Positions 52,626 through 63,284 of a DNA stretch of 64,000 nt are shown one piece after another. The stretch comes from Dioscorea cayenensis subsp. rotundata (taxonomy: Eukaryota; Streptophyta; Magnoliopsida; Dioscoreales; Dioscoreaceae): the NCBI RefSeq assembly GCF_009730915.1, contig NC_052475.1, positions 620,001-684,000 of the forward strand, read 5' to 3'. Each line of letters starts with the position of its first letter. Position 1 is the stretch's first letter. The notes beneath the pieces were generated by a model. It had not been told where the DNA came from. It did no database searches and was given only the letters and a program-made list of their open reading frames with translations. Position numbers and translations under genes: made by a program.

Positions 52626-53532
52626 TAACGTTCAACAATATCCCTCTTTGCGATCTTTACTTGATAACTTACAAACCCCACAGAGTTCGGGCAGTGATCG
52701 AAAGCGCTGGGGCCTGTCCCCTAATGGTCGTTTCTCTGTTAAATCCTTCTATTCCTTCCTCATTGATGGGAAATTCGTTGTCCTCGGTCACCCATTATCC
52801 TAAGGGGTACTAGGAAAGTCAACCTCTTCAACTGGCTGGCTTAGGAGGATAAGATTCTCTCGTTGGAAAAATTTGGCACTTAGAAGATGCAATTTTTGTT
52901 TCTTCAACTACTTGTGTCATGTGCCATGCTGATGTTGAATCGATCGATCACCTCCTCACTCGGTCCCTGTTGCTTGCATGTTTGGAACTTCTTCGGACGG
53001 TTTGTTCGAGGTTCGATCCGGTCCTTCATCCATGCGAGATCCGTGGGGAAAGCTGGGCGAAATAACTTCCAGAGGCCGTTATCCTTCTTTTGGGACCTCT
53101 TAGCTAGAGCCATTACTTGGAATATCTGGATTGAACGAAATGCTCGCATTTTTCATCTTCATATGCTTCGTTTGCTTCTCTTATTGTGAAGATTATTCAT
53201 ATGTTTCTCATATGGGTCGAATGCAACTCACGACTCTAAAAGAGCAAAGTTGGAAGAACCAATTAAGAAGATCAGCGAGCACTGAGTTCATTTCTGCTAG
53301 GGAGGTGGAGCACCATGTTCCTCCCGGGAGGATAGTTCTTACCCGGGAGATGTGTAGTGTTGTTGTCTTTTTGGGGTTGCCCTTCTCTTGTTTGAGCACT
53401 CTTTTGTGGTTTTCTACTGAGACATTGTGTTCTTTGGTCCTCCCACTTCGTGGAGTCTGCTTTTTCCTCTTGTTGTATTTTGTCTTCGGTGTTTTCTTTA
53501 TGAATGTGGTTTATCCACTTTTATAAAAAAAT
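52626..53532 (+). mobile_element. LINE (L1-type) 5'-truncated copy, ORF2 tail and 3' UTR
   Basis: Translation in several frames gives RKVNLFNWLA, EDKILSLE, a cysteine/histidine stretch and WNFFGRF, then WDLLARAITWNIWIERNARI, all typical of the region after the reverse transcriptase in plant L1 ORF2. A T-rich 3' UTR follows and ends GAATGTGGTTTATCCACTTT with an A-rich tail at about 53522-53532. Several stops and frame changes interrupt it, and the reverse-transcriptase core is absent. Dead copy, plus-strand orientation. Confidence 0.75.
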
Positions 53533-55563
53533 TTTTGAACTCATCTCCTCAATAAAATATTAGCACTTTACGTAGAGGATTTATTGTTAATAGATTATGA
53601 GATTATTGGTTAATGCATATCATTTTTTTTTATTTTAATGCTTTTTTCAAAATATTAAAACTATAATTACTGAATAGACACAAGTACAGAATGTGTAAAA
53701 AAAACAATATAGAACGTATAAGGAGTACATTGGTGGGATAAAAACTAGTATTTATGTCTAGCAATCACAATTTCCACAAAGGAGTGAAGCATGTTTAAGC
53801 CTACACTAAACATTTTTAATAAATTTATTTAATAGAAGTCATTCCAACTAATTCACTTGTTAAAGTAATTGTAAAACAAAGTAAATAAATATATGAAATG
53901 AACCAACAATAAACTAAGAATCTTTTAAATTTTTTTTATTTTGGCAAGAAGAACACGATGTAAATAAAATAAAATAAAATATTAAAAAATATAATTAATA
54001 ATAATAAAGAAAGTACAAAACCAGCGCACCAGTTTGAAAAAATTTAAATCCTCATGACCATATAAATAAAGCTAAAGTCTCATTTAACATGCGATGGCAC
54101 TGGCACACCAACACGTCCTTATTTGTACAATGCCAACAAATTCATATTGATATTCACCAAACACGTCTCTTTGAAAAAATTATTTACTCTCGTCCATTTG
54201 TGCCCCTCTCGTCATTCGGCACGTCACCTTCTCCCAAACCCACCAGGCTTATATTACTCTACACGTGTCTATCAGCCACCACAACAGACCTTGTCCCCCA
54301 CTGCCTCTCTTTTCTCTCTCTCCTTACTTTAATTATATTTAATTTATCTAGCTAATCATTGTTTTATCATTTACTTAATCAAGATTAAGAGAAAATAATA
54401 GCTCAACAAGCCCGCCATCTATTAGTGGATCACTGATAAGGGAAATGGAAGTACGGTACTGCCACGCATTCACTCCGTCAGCGTCCTTATCAACTCATTG
54501 CCCTCGCCTTTGCCGTAAAAGTACATAAATGCCCACTTGATTTTATTTTTTATTTTTTCCTTTTAACGAACGGATGAGAAACACTAAGATTTAAGGATTG
54601 TCTTCCTGATATGCTACTGTATATTGGAGAAGTCCCTCTCTCCTCCTCCTTATGTCTCAGTGTTCTGTTTCGTTTCTTAGCGTTTGTTTTCTTTGTTATG
54701 TACTTTTATTTTCATTTCTAGTAGAGTTGTTTATCTGTTTTGTTTTTCTTTGTAATATTTTCCTCTCTTTTAATGCAATTGTGGTTTATCCACTTTATAT
54801 AAAAAAAATTAAAAATTATTAAAAATAAATAAATAAATACACTAATTATAATAGTTTAAATTTTTTTAATTTTGTAATTTTTAAAAATTGAAACCACTAT
54901 TTTTTTCATAGAAGATTTTTTTTTTTGAAAAAACGACAAGCACTGACCAACGTACTCTCATCTTATATAGGATATGAGATTCGATCTCGGATCTCTCCGA
55001 AATGAACGCCTTACATAAGGGATCCGATACTAATTGATTCAAAGGCCGTTGGTTTTTTCATAGAAGAATTACATCCATACTTATAAATAGTATTAATAAA
55101 CAATATTAAATCTAATTATATATTATATAAAATATTACAGCTCTTAACTCATATAATTGAGTTATCTAATTATTAACGTAACAAATCTGTTTGTTATAAA
55201 AGTTCTTATTAAATAAAAAAATACAATTTTAATTAAATCAAAAGGATTTGATGGGTTAAAAAGAATCGGTAATCTTATTAATCAATCAGATGGACAAGAG
55301 CGGACAAAAGTTGCCGACTCATCCATCACGGCCGCACGATATCTGAAGAGCCAATGGCCGAACCGTAATAATCATGAAAACCACGGCCACTTACAAAGGA
55401 AAGGAAACAAACAAGCAATATGGCAAATTGGCATCATCCAAAACCGGAATCAAGGTGGGAAAACCGCTCCCGGTTTTGGTGTTGGATTTCGGTGGTTTTC
55501 CGTCTTGGGTGAGAGTTTGAATCGTGACAGCGCGTATCCCGTGATGCCACGTCGCTCGTTCCT
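53533..55563. other. Intergenic region with a LINE tail and SAP promoter
   Basis: AT-rich. Around 54630-54800 sits a second LINE-like 3' UTR and tail (TGTGGTTTATCCACTTTATA, then A-rich) without coding sequence. At 54935-55055 there is a moderately GC-rich patch with GAGATTCGATCTCGG, whose origin I do not know. The last 200 bases are the promoter of the A20/AN1 gene and include GCCACGTC (55550-55557), an ABRE/G-box-like core. Confidence 0.45.
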
Positions 55564-55833
55564 TTGATTCCTAATGGACCTCCGCGTCCTCTGCTTCTAA
55601 TTAATCACATTCCCCCATTTCGATCTCTTCCTCTCTTTCTTCGATCCCTCTCCTTCTATTTCTTTCCACCTTGTTTCCCTCTTTCTCTCTCGCAGCCATC
55701 AATCCTACCACCATCGTCGTCTTCTTCTTCTTCGATTCCTTTTGATTTAAAGGAGAAGAAGCGAAGGGGGATTGCTCATCAGGTACGCTTTGTTTTATAC
55801 TTAGTTTTGATTTTAGATTTAGAGGGATAGAGG

Positions 55834-56322
55834 ATGGCGGAAGAGCAGAGATGCCAAGAAGGTCACCGGTTGTGCGCCAACAACTGTGGCTTCTTTGGGA
55901 GTCCGGCGACGCAAAATCTTTGCTCAAAGTGTTACCGTGATTATCGACTCAAAGAGGATCAGGCATCGTCGGCGAAGATGGCCGTCGAGAAATCCCTCCT
56001 CGCTTCTCCCTCATCCTCCGACGATGTTTCCACCGCTGTTGAGGCGGTGGACTCATCCGCATCTATTGTTGTAAAGCCCGCTGGTGTTGAGGCTTCGCTG
56101 GCGGTGGGTGTGGTGGAGGAGCGGCGACAGGCTGGGCGGTGCTCGGCGTGCAGGAAGAAGTTGGGGCTCACCGGGTTCCGGTGCCGGTGTGGGGCCACAT
56201 ACTGTGGGACCCACCGGTACCCGGAGAGGCATGGATGTAGCTTTGATTTCAAGGCGGTTGGGCGTGAGGCCATCGCTAAAGCGAATCCACTTGTCAAGGC
56301 CTCCAAGCTCGAAAAGATCTAG
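55834..56322 (+). CDS. SAP: A20/AN1 zinc-finger stress-associated protein
   Basis: Intronless ORF of 162 residues, the normal size. The A20 finger has cysteines 14, 18, 30 and 33 (CANNCGFFG and CSKCYRDY). The AN1 finger near residues 103-140 reads CSACRKKLGLTGFRCRCG, then ATYCGTHRYPERHGCSFDFK, with all expected Cys and His. The linker is Ser/Ala/Val-rich and variable, as in other SAPs. Plant SAPs of this class bind ubiquitin through A20, some act as E3 ligases, and many are quickly induced by cold, salt and dehydration. The leader is CT-rich (55620-55740) and contains a possible donor, CAG|GTACGC at 55781, so a short leader intron may exist. Intact; which numbered SAP it is cannot be said. 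Confidence 0.93.
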   Translation: MAEEQRCQEGHRLCANNCGFFGSPATQNLCSKCYRDYRLKEDQASSAKMAVEKSLLASPSSSDDVSTAVEAVDSSASIVVKPAGVEASLAVGVVEERRQAGRCSACRKKLGLTGFRCRCGATYCGTHRYPERHGCSFDFKAVGREAIAKANPLVKASKLEKI

Positions 56323-57331
56323 ATCTTTATGATGATGATGATGGATTGATCGACGGCTTGGATCGATTGGGTGGGTTTGTGTGGTTGTGCTTGGTTTGCA
56401 TGGTGGTTGTGTTTTCGTTTTCTGTAATTTATAATGAAAAGGAAATGTTTGTCTAATCGTTGCTTGCGTGTGTGATGGTGCAAGTCGAATGAAGTTATGT
56501 TTCTTATGTTTTTTTTTTTTAATCTCATTTCCAGTTGGTGTTATATTTATACTTTATTATACTACTGTCCAAATATATAAAAGAAATGGTGTAATCCTGC
56601 TATCTAAGGCAGTCTTCTCTTTGAGGGATCCAGGTGACTACCCTCTTCTGGATGATACCCCAGTTATTTATTTATTTATTTATTTTAAAAAAATTAAATA
56701 AATTATTTCAATTAAAACTGAAAAACTAACACAAAATAAAACTACAACAAACCGAAATGACAAAATAAGAAGTGATACAAAGGCTAACAAAATATATTCC
56801 ACCTTAGGATACAAAGTCATTTTCAGAACTTTATAAATATAAAAATAGACTATTCCGTGACCCTCCAGTAATTTGATCCCTACAACTTTTTATCATCAAT
56901 AATTTGAATGATGCATGTCCTTCTCTTTATTTTATTTTATTTTATTTTTTCTTCCAAGCTTCACCTCTCGTGGGGTTGTTGTATCTTTTTCATTTGTTGT
57001 TATTTTTTAATTTTTTCCCCATTTTTTTTGGTAAAAGACTGATTTAACTATAAAATAAAAAAATAATAAAAAAATTTGTAGTTGAGCTATCGTATTTTTC
57101 TTTTAAAAAAAAAATTATTCAAAATTTTACACATAATTTAAAAGAAAATGATAAACACATTGAAATAAATGATAAATCAGAGTGTTTTTCCTAAGAAATG
57201 TGACAAGCCATACGTTAAACCCGTACCTCTGTTTGTTAGGATGATGGAGGTATCCTCTAGTATTAGAGTACTAGAGGTGGGTGAAAAATAAAAATAAAGA
57301 TAAAGAGGAAAAATAAAAAAATTAAAGTTCA
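56323..57331. other. Intergenic region between SAP and PAP genes
   Basis: SAP 3' UTR (ATG trinucleotide run at 56329-56343) followed by AT-rich spacer. TTATTTATTTATTTATTTTA at 56665-56684 and TTTATTTTATTTTATTTTAT near 56928 are simple repeats. No gene. Confidence 0.5.
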
Positions 57332-57783
57332 TCATTTAAAGAAGATGAAGATGGAGGAGCTTTTTCCACTAGTCTTACAAGCATCAACGCTGCTTAGGCT
57401 TTCAATCCATATTTCATCAGCAACACTGGAATCCGAGTCCTGATTCCTGTGCCAAGACCAGTGTGCATGCGTCCCATTCAACACCTTCAATCGCCCATGC
57501 CCAAAGCTTGCCTCTCTGAACATCGAGAGTGACACTGACTTGTGATCCTCCTCAAAACTTCATTCAAAACAACAACCACCAAAAAAAGAAAGAAAAAAAA
57601 AATGTCAAAAGATTCTCAAATCCTTCACTTAAAGACAGTGAAAAGTTAATACTTATATTTTGACTCACTCTAACGCAAGACCTTCTCTATTCCCTCCATC
57701 TCCAATGGTGATATACATAGGCCCACAAGGATCAGCCTTATTGTCATATATCCTTGTCTGCATTAGAAGCATCATCCAAAATT

Positions 57784-57820
<37 letters not shown>

Positions 57821-59083
57821 CTTAAATAATAATAACAATAACAAGAAGAAGAAGAAGAAGAAGAAGTCTAGTTCACTTACAAAGCGTTCATAAGCATGAA
57901 CATGTCCAGCAAAGACCAAATCAACATGAGCAGCATAAAGAAGAGACTCCAAGGATTGCCTCATGCTCTCACCTTCACCCTGATGTGCTGAATTAGTATT
58001 GTACCATGGTGCATGAAGTAGAACAATTAACCATGGTGTTCTCTCCCTGTTGACTTTCTTTAAATCAGACACAAGCCACTTGTACTGGTCGGAATTAGAG
58101 TCAAAATCAGTATAAGAACCAAGCATGATAACATGTACACTACCACCAGCTACGTCAAAGGAATAGTAGAGATTTGAAGTTGAGCCACTCTCTTCATAAG
58201 GCATGAGCCACCTTGCATTGTATGCTTTGAAGGGTTCAATGAAAAACAAAAAGGACTCAACCTCATGGTTCCCTTCAGTTACCATCCATGGCCTCTTGCT
58301 AGCATATTTCTCAACAAACCGGCCGAATGAGTCCCACAACGTTTGTTGAGTGTCGGCGTAGGAAAGATCACCAGGGAAGCAATAACATGTCATAGTTCGA
58401 GCTATCAACATGAGCCAAAGTTGAAGCAGTCCATTCCGTTTGTCCAAGATCTCCTACAAAAAGTAATTAGCCTTAATTTGTATGTAAATTATAATTAAGT
58501 AGCTATAAAATAGTATCAGAGTTGTGTTCAACTTATTAATAATTACCAATGACTGCAAACTCAATAGGAAGAGTGGCCGGGGATGTCTTGAAGGTGTACT
58601 CATCCCCGGCTTTGCCGCATCGGTAGAAGTAGATTGTGTTGGGCTCTAGAGGACCAACCTTGACATGATGAATCAATCCGGAAGAATAAAAGAAGTAGTG
58701 ATACTTTGTTTGTTCACCAGTGGCTGACCATTCATATTTGCCAGTGACCTTGCCATAGTCAACCACTGAAGGTGCATGCTTGTCATCTGTGATCCATGAG
58801 ACTCTCATGTACTCATTCCCAACTGCTGAAACATGTACCTGCATCCAATTAATACTAAAAGAGCTTATTAATGTTACCAATTAAACAACAACAGCTAGCA
58901 CAAGAGAAAATTGAGTCTTGGTATATATGTATGACTTGCCTGTTGTGGGTGTGATTCTGGTTTGTTGCTTTTCAAGGTGATGATTTTTCCAGGTGGTGGA
59001 CGGACATAGTTGAAATCTGGTGATACTGATGAGAAGAGGAGAGAAGTGATGATGGAGAGAGCTAAAAGCCATGGCTTTGCCAT
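57332..59083 (-). CDS. PAP: Purple acid phosphatase, secreted plant type
   Basis: Five exons on the minus strand: 59083-58940, 58838-58547, 58453-57881, 57757-57669, 57557-57332, about 440 residues. Residues 1-20 form a signal peptide ([15 protein letters not shown]). The metallophosphatase motifs are GDLGQT (146-151), GDLSYAD (173-179), GNHE (206-209), [11 protein letters not shown] and [10 protein letters not shown], which supply the Fe/Zn ligands. They match plant PAPs near AtPAP18-22, enzymes that release phosphate outside the cell or in the vacuole. In exon 3 an extra base in the run at 58374-58376 shifts the frame between NYDMLLLP and GDLSYAD. Both sides are perfectly conserved, so a consensus error is likely. 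Intron 1 appears to use a GC donor: CAG|GCAAGT at 58939 joins in frame to [22 protein letters not shown] at 59150-59156 suits a start near 59120. Confidence 0.88.
57786..57867. repeat. AT and GAA microsatellites in PAP intron 3
   Basis: About 17 AT units (57786-57819), then AATAATAATAACAATAACAA and about seven GAA units (57843-57866). All lie in the intron between exons 3 and 4. Confidence 0.9.
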
Positions 59084-59156
59084 TGCTTAGCTTATGTTGT
59101 GTTTGATGATTGCAGATTTGGGAAGATGGTGGTGTTCTTTAAGTAGAAGTTATATA

Positions 59157-59980
59157 GATCTACAAGGGTGGTTGGCGTGAGGAAATGCAAATGTTGTGGT
59201 GTTGGTTACAATGGAATTGAATGGATAGTCTTTCTTTAGCAATTGGCATAGGATTGCCTACCTGTCCTTCTCTGGCTAATTAATTAATTTAATTAGTATA
59301 TATTGTTTTAATCAAACTAGCTTGACTTTTTTTAAACTGGTCTTCAGATCCATGATGATTAAATCTCATTTTTTTCATTAAATTAACAGGTCAATGACTG
59401 TGGATTTATTACAGTTGAGTTTTTTCAGAGTGGTGGTGGTATTTGTACGCTTGAAGGAGAGTTTTGTACTTGCTTTCTTTCCTTTTTTTTTTTAAAAAAA
59501 AATGTAATGGATCACTGAATCTGAACTTTAATTTAAGTTACAACTTCTCTTTAAATATTGGAAAGAATAGTTTAACAAGAAACAAAGAGAGGCACCGGCC
59601 ATGCTCGCATTTTCTCTCACGCGCGTTGAGTTGTTTCGTGACGTTATGGCTGTTGCTATAAATTTATATATATATATATATAATATGATGCTTGGGTGAA
59701 TACTGTCTTATTTGGTTTTGTATGAGTCCATCTGTATGGTTCCCATTTTAATGGAAATGGTTTATTTATTTATTTTTTAAAAAAACTGGTCTTATTTAAT
59801 TAGTAATTGAGAAAAAAAAGATTGAACTGAAAAACTGTTGATAGAGATTTTATTTATAAAAATATATATTAAAAAAAATACGAGCCAACACATATCACCC
59901 GTTCATCAGCAATAACCACATATATATATATATATATATATATTTAAAAAAAATGGATGAACCACATTTATTAATAAAAA

Positions 59981-60018
<38 letters not shown>

Positions 60019-60339
60019 TCACCCGTTCAACAGCAATATCCATATTTATATTAAAAAAAACAATGAATGCATTAAAAATCAGTGATTTATTTATTTATTT
60101 TAAAATATATATGTAAATGCATTAGCAATAACAGCACTTTGGAGACGTGTTGTTGAATTGAAATGAATGGTATAAATACATTACTATCTTAATATATATA
60201 TATAAAGACAAATGGAGCTCTTATGATTTTATCATTCAGATTTATGGAATATGCTTATTTTCGTTAGGAATATAATTTGCTTTCTTTCTTTTCTTGATGA
60301 AGACTTTCATTTTTAGTATCCAATATCGTGCGTCACATG
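59157..60339. other. Intergenic, simple repeats
   Basis: Upstream of the PAP promoter. Long AT runs lie at 59667-59681, 59919-59942 and 59983-60012. Pieces resembling the LINE tail occur at about 59745-59785 (plus) and 59945-59985 (minus). CACCCGTTCA.CAGCAATA occurs at 59898 and at 60019, a short direct repeat. No gene. Confidence 0.45.
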
Positions 60340-60515
60340 TTTTTTTTATTTTGAAAAAAGTGGATAAACCACATTCAATAAGAAGAGAAACAATACAAAA
60401 ATGACAAACCAGGAACCGAGGTTCTACAAAATAATTAACCACAAGGAGTGGAGAGAAAGGAAAAAACAACAGAGGCATAAAAAGGGTAGAGAGCAGACAA
60501 AAGCAACTTGGAATT
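60340..60515 (-). mobile_element. LINE 3' UTR remnant, minus strand
   Basis: Reading the minus strand, a T-rich 3' UTR ends in GAATGTGGTTTATCCACTTT and an A-rich tail (about 60340-60375). It is the same terminus as the plus-strand LINE at 53.5 kb. Only the 3' end is present. Confidence 0.6.
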
Positions 60516-61180
60516 GAACAATTTATTTATTTATTTATGTTAATTATATTGCATCTTCTTCATGGACCATATAGATTATGAAAAAAATCATAAGAAAGTC
60601 GAAATTTATAATTTTTTTTTTAGTAAAATCACGTAGAAAATTGCAAAGGTTCTTTTCAAATAACCTTGTGGAAGAGAGAAATATAATTCCGAAACCCTTG
60701 GGAAGAGAGAAAGATTCCATTAGAAAACTAAAGACTCGAAGTTTAGCCGCTGCTCATGTTGGTTGTCCCCATTCCAAGTCATTCACACCATCTGTGCACC
60801 AATTAGGGAGTTCTTGTCTAGTCTTCTTTTCCATAAGAAAGTTTGAGGGAATGCAAGCTTCTTTCAAATCAGAAATAAGAAGTTTAAATTGGTCATATTC
60901 AACCCTATTTAAAGTGGATTTGAACCGAAATTCAACCTTCTTGTTAGGAGCAACCCAGCTTGGAGAGCATTCAAGCCCAATTAGTCCCATTTAATTTGAT
61001 GTAGTTGCGAGGTTGGGTCTCAAGTTGGGCTCGCCAAGATCCAGGCTTACTAGATCAAACCGAGACTGAGGGTGAATAGTTCACAATACACTTAGGCTCA
61101 GTTACCTAATTTAGCATAACCAGGTCTGTATGGCTTATATTGTCACATGAGGAAGCAAGAGGCCTTCTGTTTGGACTAGA
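60516..61180. other. Unidentified open-frame region
   Basis: Long frames exist on both strands (plus 60578-60994, 138 codons; minus 60754-60990). The minus one reads VEFRFKSTLNRVEYDQFKLL and LPNWCTDGVNDLEWGQP. I do not recognise it. Its place among LINE debris suggests a transposable-element fragment, but this is a guess. Confidence 0.3.
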
Positions 61181-61189
61181 TCAGATGTA

Positions 61190-61435
61190 CGTAAGTTGGT
61201 TTATTATGAAAGCTAGTGGGAAAACATTGCTGGAAAGAATGAATTGAACAACTTGTGTTGCTTGTGTTTATATAATTTGGAAGGCAAGGAATAGCTTAAT
61301 CTTTCAACAAAAAAATCTTAATTCAAAAGAGATTTTCCAGCAAGTTAGAGAGGTTATTGTGCAGAAATATATGGGGCAGGTTTCTAAGGAGTCTGGTAAT
61401 GGGATTGATCTAATAAATAGATGGTTTGGCTGAGA
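61190..61435 (+). mobile_element. LINE ORF2 C-terminal fragment
   Basis: One frame gives YIIWKARNSLIFQQKNLNSK and EIFQQVREVIVQKYMGQVSK before ending at RWFG-stop. This looks like the extreme C-terminus of plant LINE ORF2 (WKARN motif). It is truncated upstream. Confidence 0.6.
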
Positions 61436-61621
61436 ATGGGTGCTCTCAGAGTCTCAATGTGTGGGAATGAAGGTAACAATTTGTTTAGTAATGAGCTTCT
61501 CTAGTAGGTAGTGGAGAGGTTAGTTATAACTGCTATGGTGTGTACTGGGATTTGTGGAAATGGGTGTTTAGGCAGCCAATGTATAGTGGGAGTCTTGATA
61601 TCTCAATGGTGGGATGTGGGT

Positions 61622-61733
61622 ATGGCTATCATTGGTTTTTGGGGTGTTTTTCCGTTGGTGGTTTGCATAGTGGTTTTATGGCTATCATTGGTTTTTGGGG
61701 TGTTTTTCCGTTGGTGGTTTGCATAGTGGTTTT
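61622..61733. repeat. Perfect 56-bp tandem duplication
   Basis: Two adjoining identical copies (61622-61677 and 61678-61733) beginning ATGGCTATCATTGGTTTTTG and ending TTTGCATAGTGGTTTT. No differences are seen, so the duplication is young or an assembly effect. Confidence 0.9.
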
Positions 61734-61891
61734 AATGTTTGGGAAACCATCATGGTGATGGATGTTTGTGAGTTACCTTGTTTTCTGTGAAAGTTTGAAC
61801 CAATAAATATCTTTGACTTTAGTTTGACTAAAAACACTTTGCATGAATTTGGGTGCCAAGGACACCCATGAGTGCTCGACACATGCCGCTA

Positions 61892-63281
61892 CCCTACACC
61901 ATAATAGGTCTTTAGCGGTGTTTAAAAACGCCGCTAATTACCATAACGGCAATTTCAAAAAACGTCGGGCAAAACGCCGTCAAAAATAGTATCGGCAATG
62001 TCCCAGCAATTAGCAGCGTTTCAAGATAAATGCCGCTAACTTAGCGGCGCTTTTATTTTCTTTAGCGGCGTTTATCTATTCTTTAGCGGTGTTTTTAAAA
62101 AATAATTTAAAAACTTAATGTAAATTTTTTGAACCTGATTTTTTTTTAAAAAAAAGAAAAACAACTACTCTAATTATTATTATTATTATTTCTTTTTTTA
62201 GATTTTTTTCTTTATATTTAAATTATTCTCTTTTCTCTTTTTTTTATTATTATTATTATTTTTTCTTTTTCCTCTTTTCTTCTTCTTCACATCTTGTTTC
62301 TTCCTCTTCTAGTTTCTTCTTTTTCTTCATCATCATCATCATCTTTTTCTTCTTCTATTTTTTCTTCTTCTTCACATCTTGTTTCTTCTTCTTCTTCTTA
62401 TCTCGTCGTCATAATCGTCATCACATTCTTCATCTTCATCTTCTTCATCATAACTAGGTATCATTTTCACACTTTTTTCAATATCAAAAGGTATTTATAA
62501 AAAATAAAAACTGATGGTATTTAGCGGCGTTTTTCTTAAAAAACGCCGCTAAATAAAAATTTTAAAATTATGGCGCCAAATTCAAATTTTCTCAAAAAAG
62601 ATGGCGCAAATTTTGAATTTTCAAAAAAATAAATTTTGGCGGCGTTTTTATGCATAAACACCGTTAAAGTTTAATTTTGTAATTTTTAAATTAAAAAAAA
62701 ATAGATTTTCACGGCGTTTTTATGCATAAACACCGCTAAAGTTTAATTATAAATTTTCAAATAAATTTTTTTTTACCATCTCGCATTGTTTTTGAAAAAA
62801 CACCGCTAAATCTAAATTTTTTGGCTTTTAAAATTTAATTATATCATAACTTTAGCGGCATTTTTAGTCATAAATGCCGCTACGTTACGGTACTTTTATG
62901 ACGTTTTAAAAAAACACCGCTAAATATAAATTTTATCAGTTTCAAATTTTATCATATCAGGAATTTAGAGCCGTGTTTTCTAAAAACGCCACTAATTACA
63001 TTACTTTAGTGGCGTTTTTTATAAAAACGCCGCTTAACATAAATTTTGTGCTTTGAAATTTAATAGTATTGTGACTTTAGTGGCGTTTTAGTAAAAAACG
63101 CCATTAAATATAAATTTTATGACTTTGAAATTATAGTACTTTAGTGGCACTTGCAGGAAAATGCGGTAAATTATTTTTTTAGTGGCGTTTATGGAAAAAC
63201 GCTGCTAAAGTCATAAATATAGTTGCGTTTGGAAAAAACGCCGCAAAATAAATGCCGCTAAAGACCCATTATGGTGTAGTG
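61892..63281. mobile_element. Non-autonomous CACTA (En/Spm) element with AGCGGCGTTT arrays
   Basis: The ends are inverted repeats: left CCCTACACCATAATAGGTCT, then TTAGCGGTGTTT; right, inverted, CACTACACCATAATGGGTCT, then TTAGCGGCATTT. The CACTA terminus is intact on the right and changed by one base on the left. A 3-bp duplication CTA flanks it (61889-61891 and 63282-63284), as expected for CACTA elements. Inside are about 20 copies of TTTAGCGGCGTTTTT or its complement AAAACGCCGCTAAA in both directions, a typical subterminal transposase-binding array. A CT-rich stretch lies at 62180-62460. No transposase is present, so the 1,390-bp element needs a helper. Confidence 0.85.
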
Positions 63282-63284
63282 CTA

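Noticed and set aside
54935-55055. Possible tRNA-derived SINE around GAGATTCGATCTCGG
   Set aside because: Resemblance to a B box is weak, and no A box, cloverleaf or target duplication could be found.
61511-61758. Hydrophobic ORFs of about 71 codons
   Set aside because: They arise from the 56-bp GT-rich tandem duplication next to LINE sequence; overlapping frames give similar strings and no family is recognised.
62294-62500. Serine-rich 68-codon ORF
   Set aside because: It is the CT-rich low-complexity core of the non-autonomous CACTA element, not a gene.
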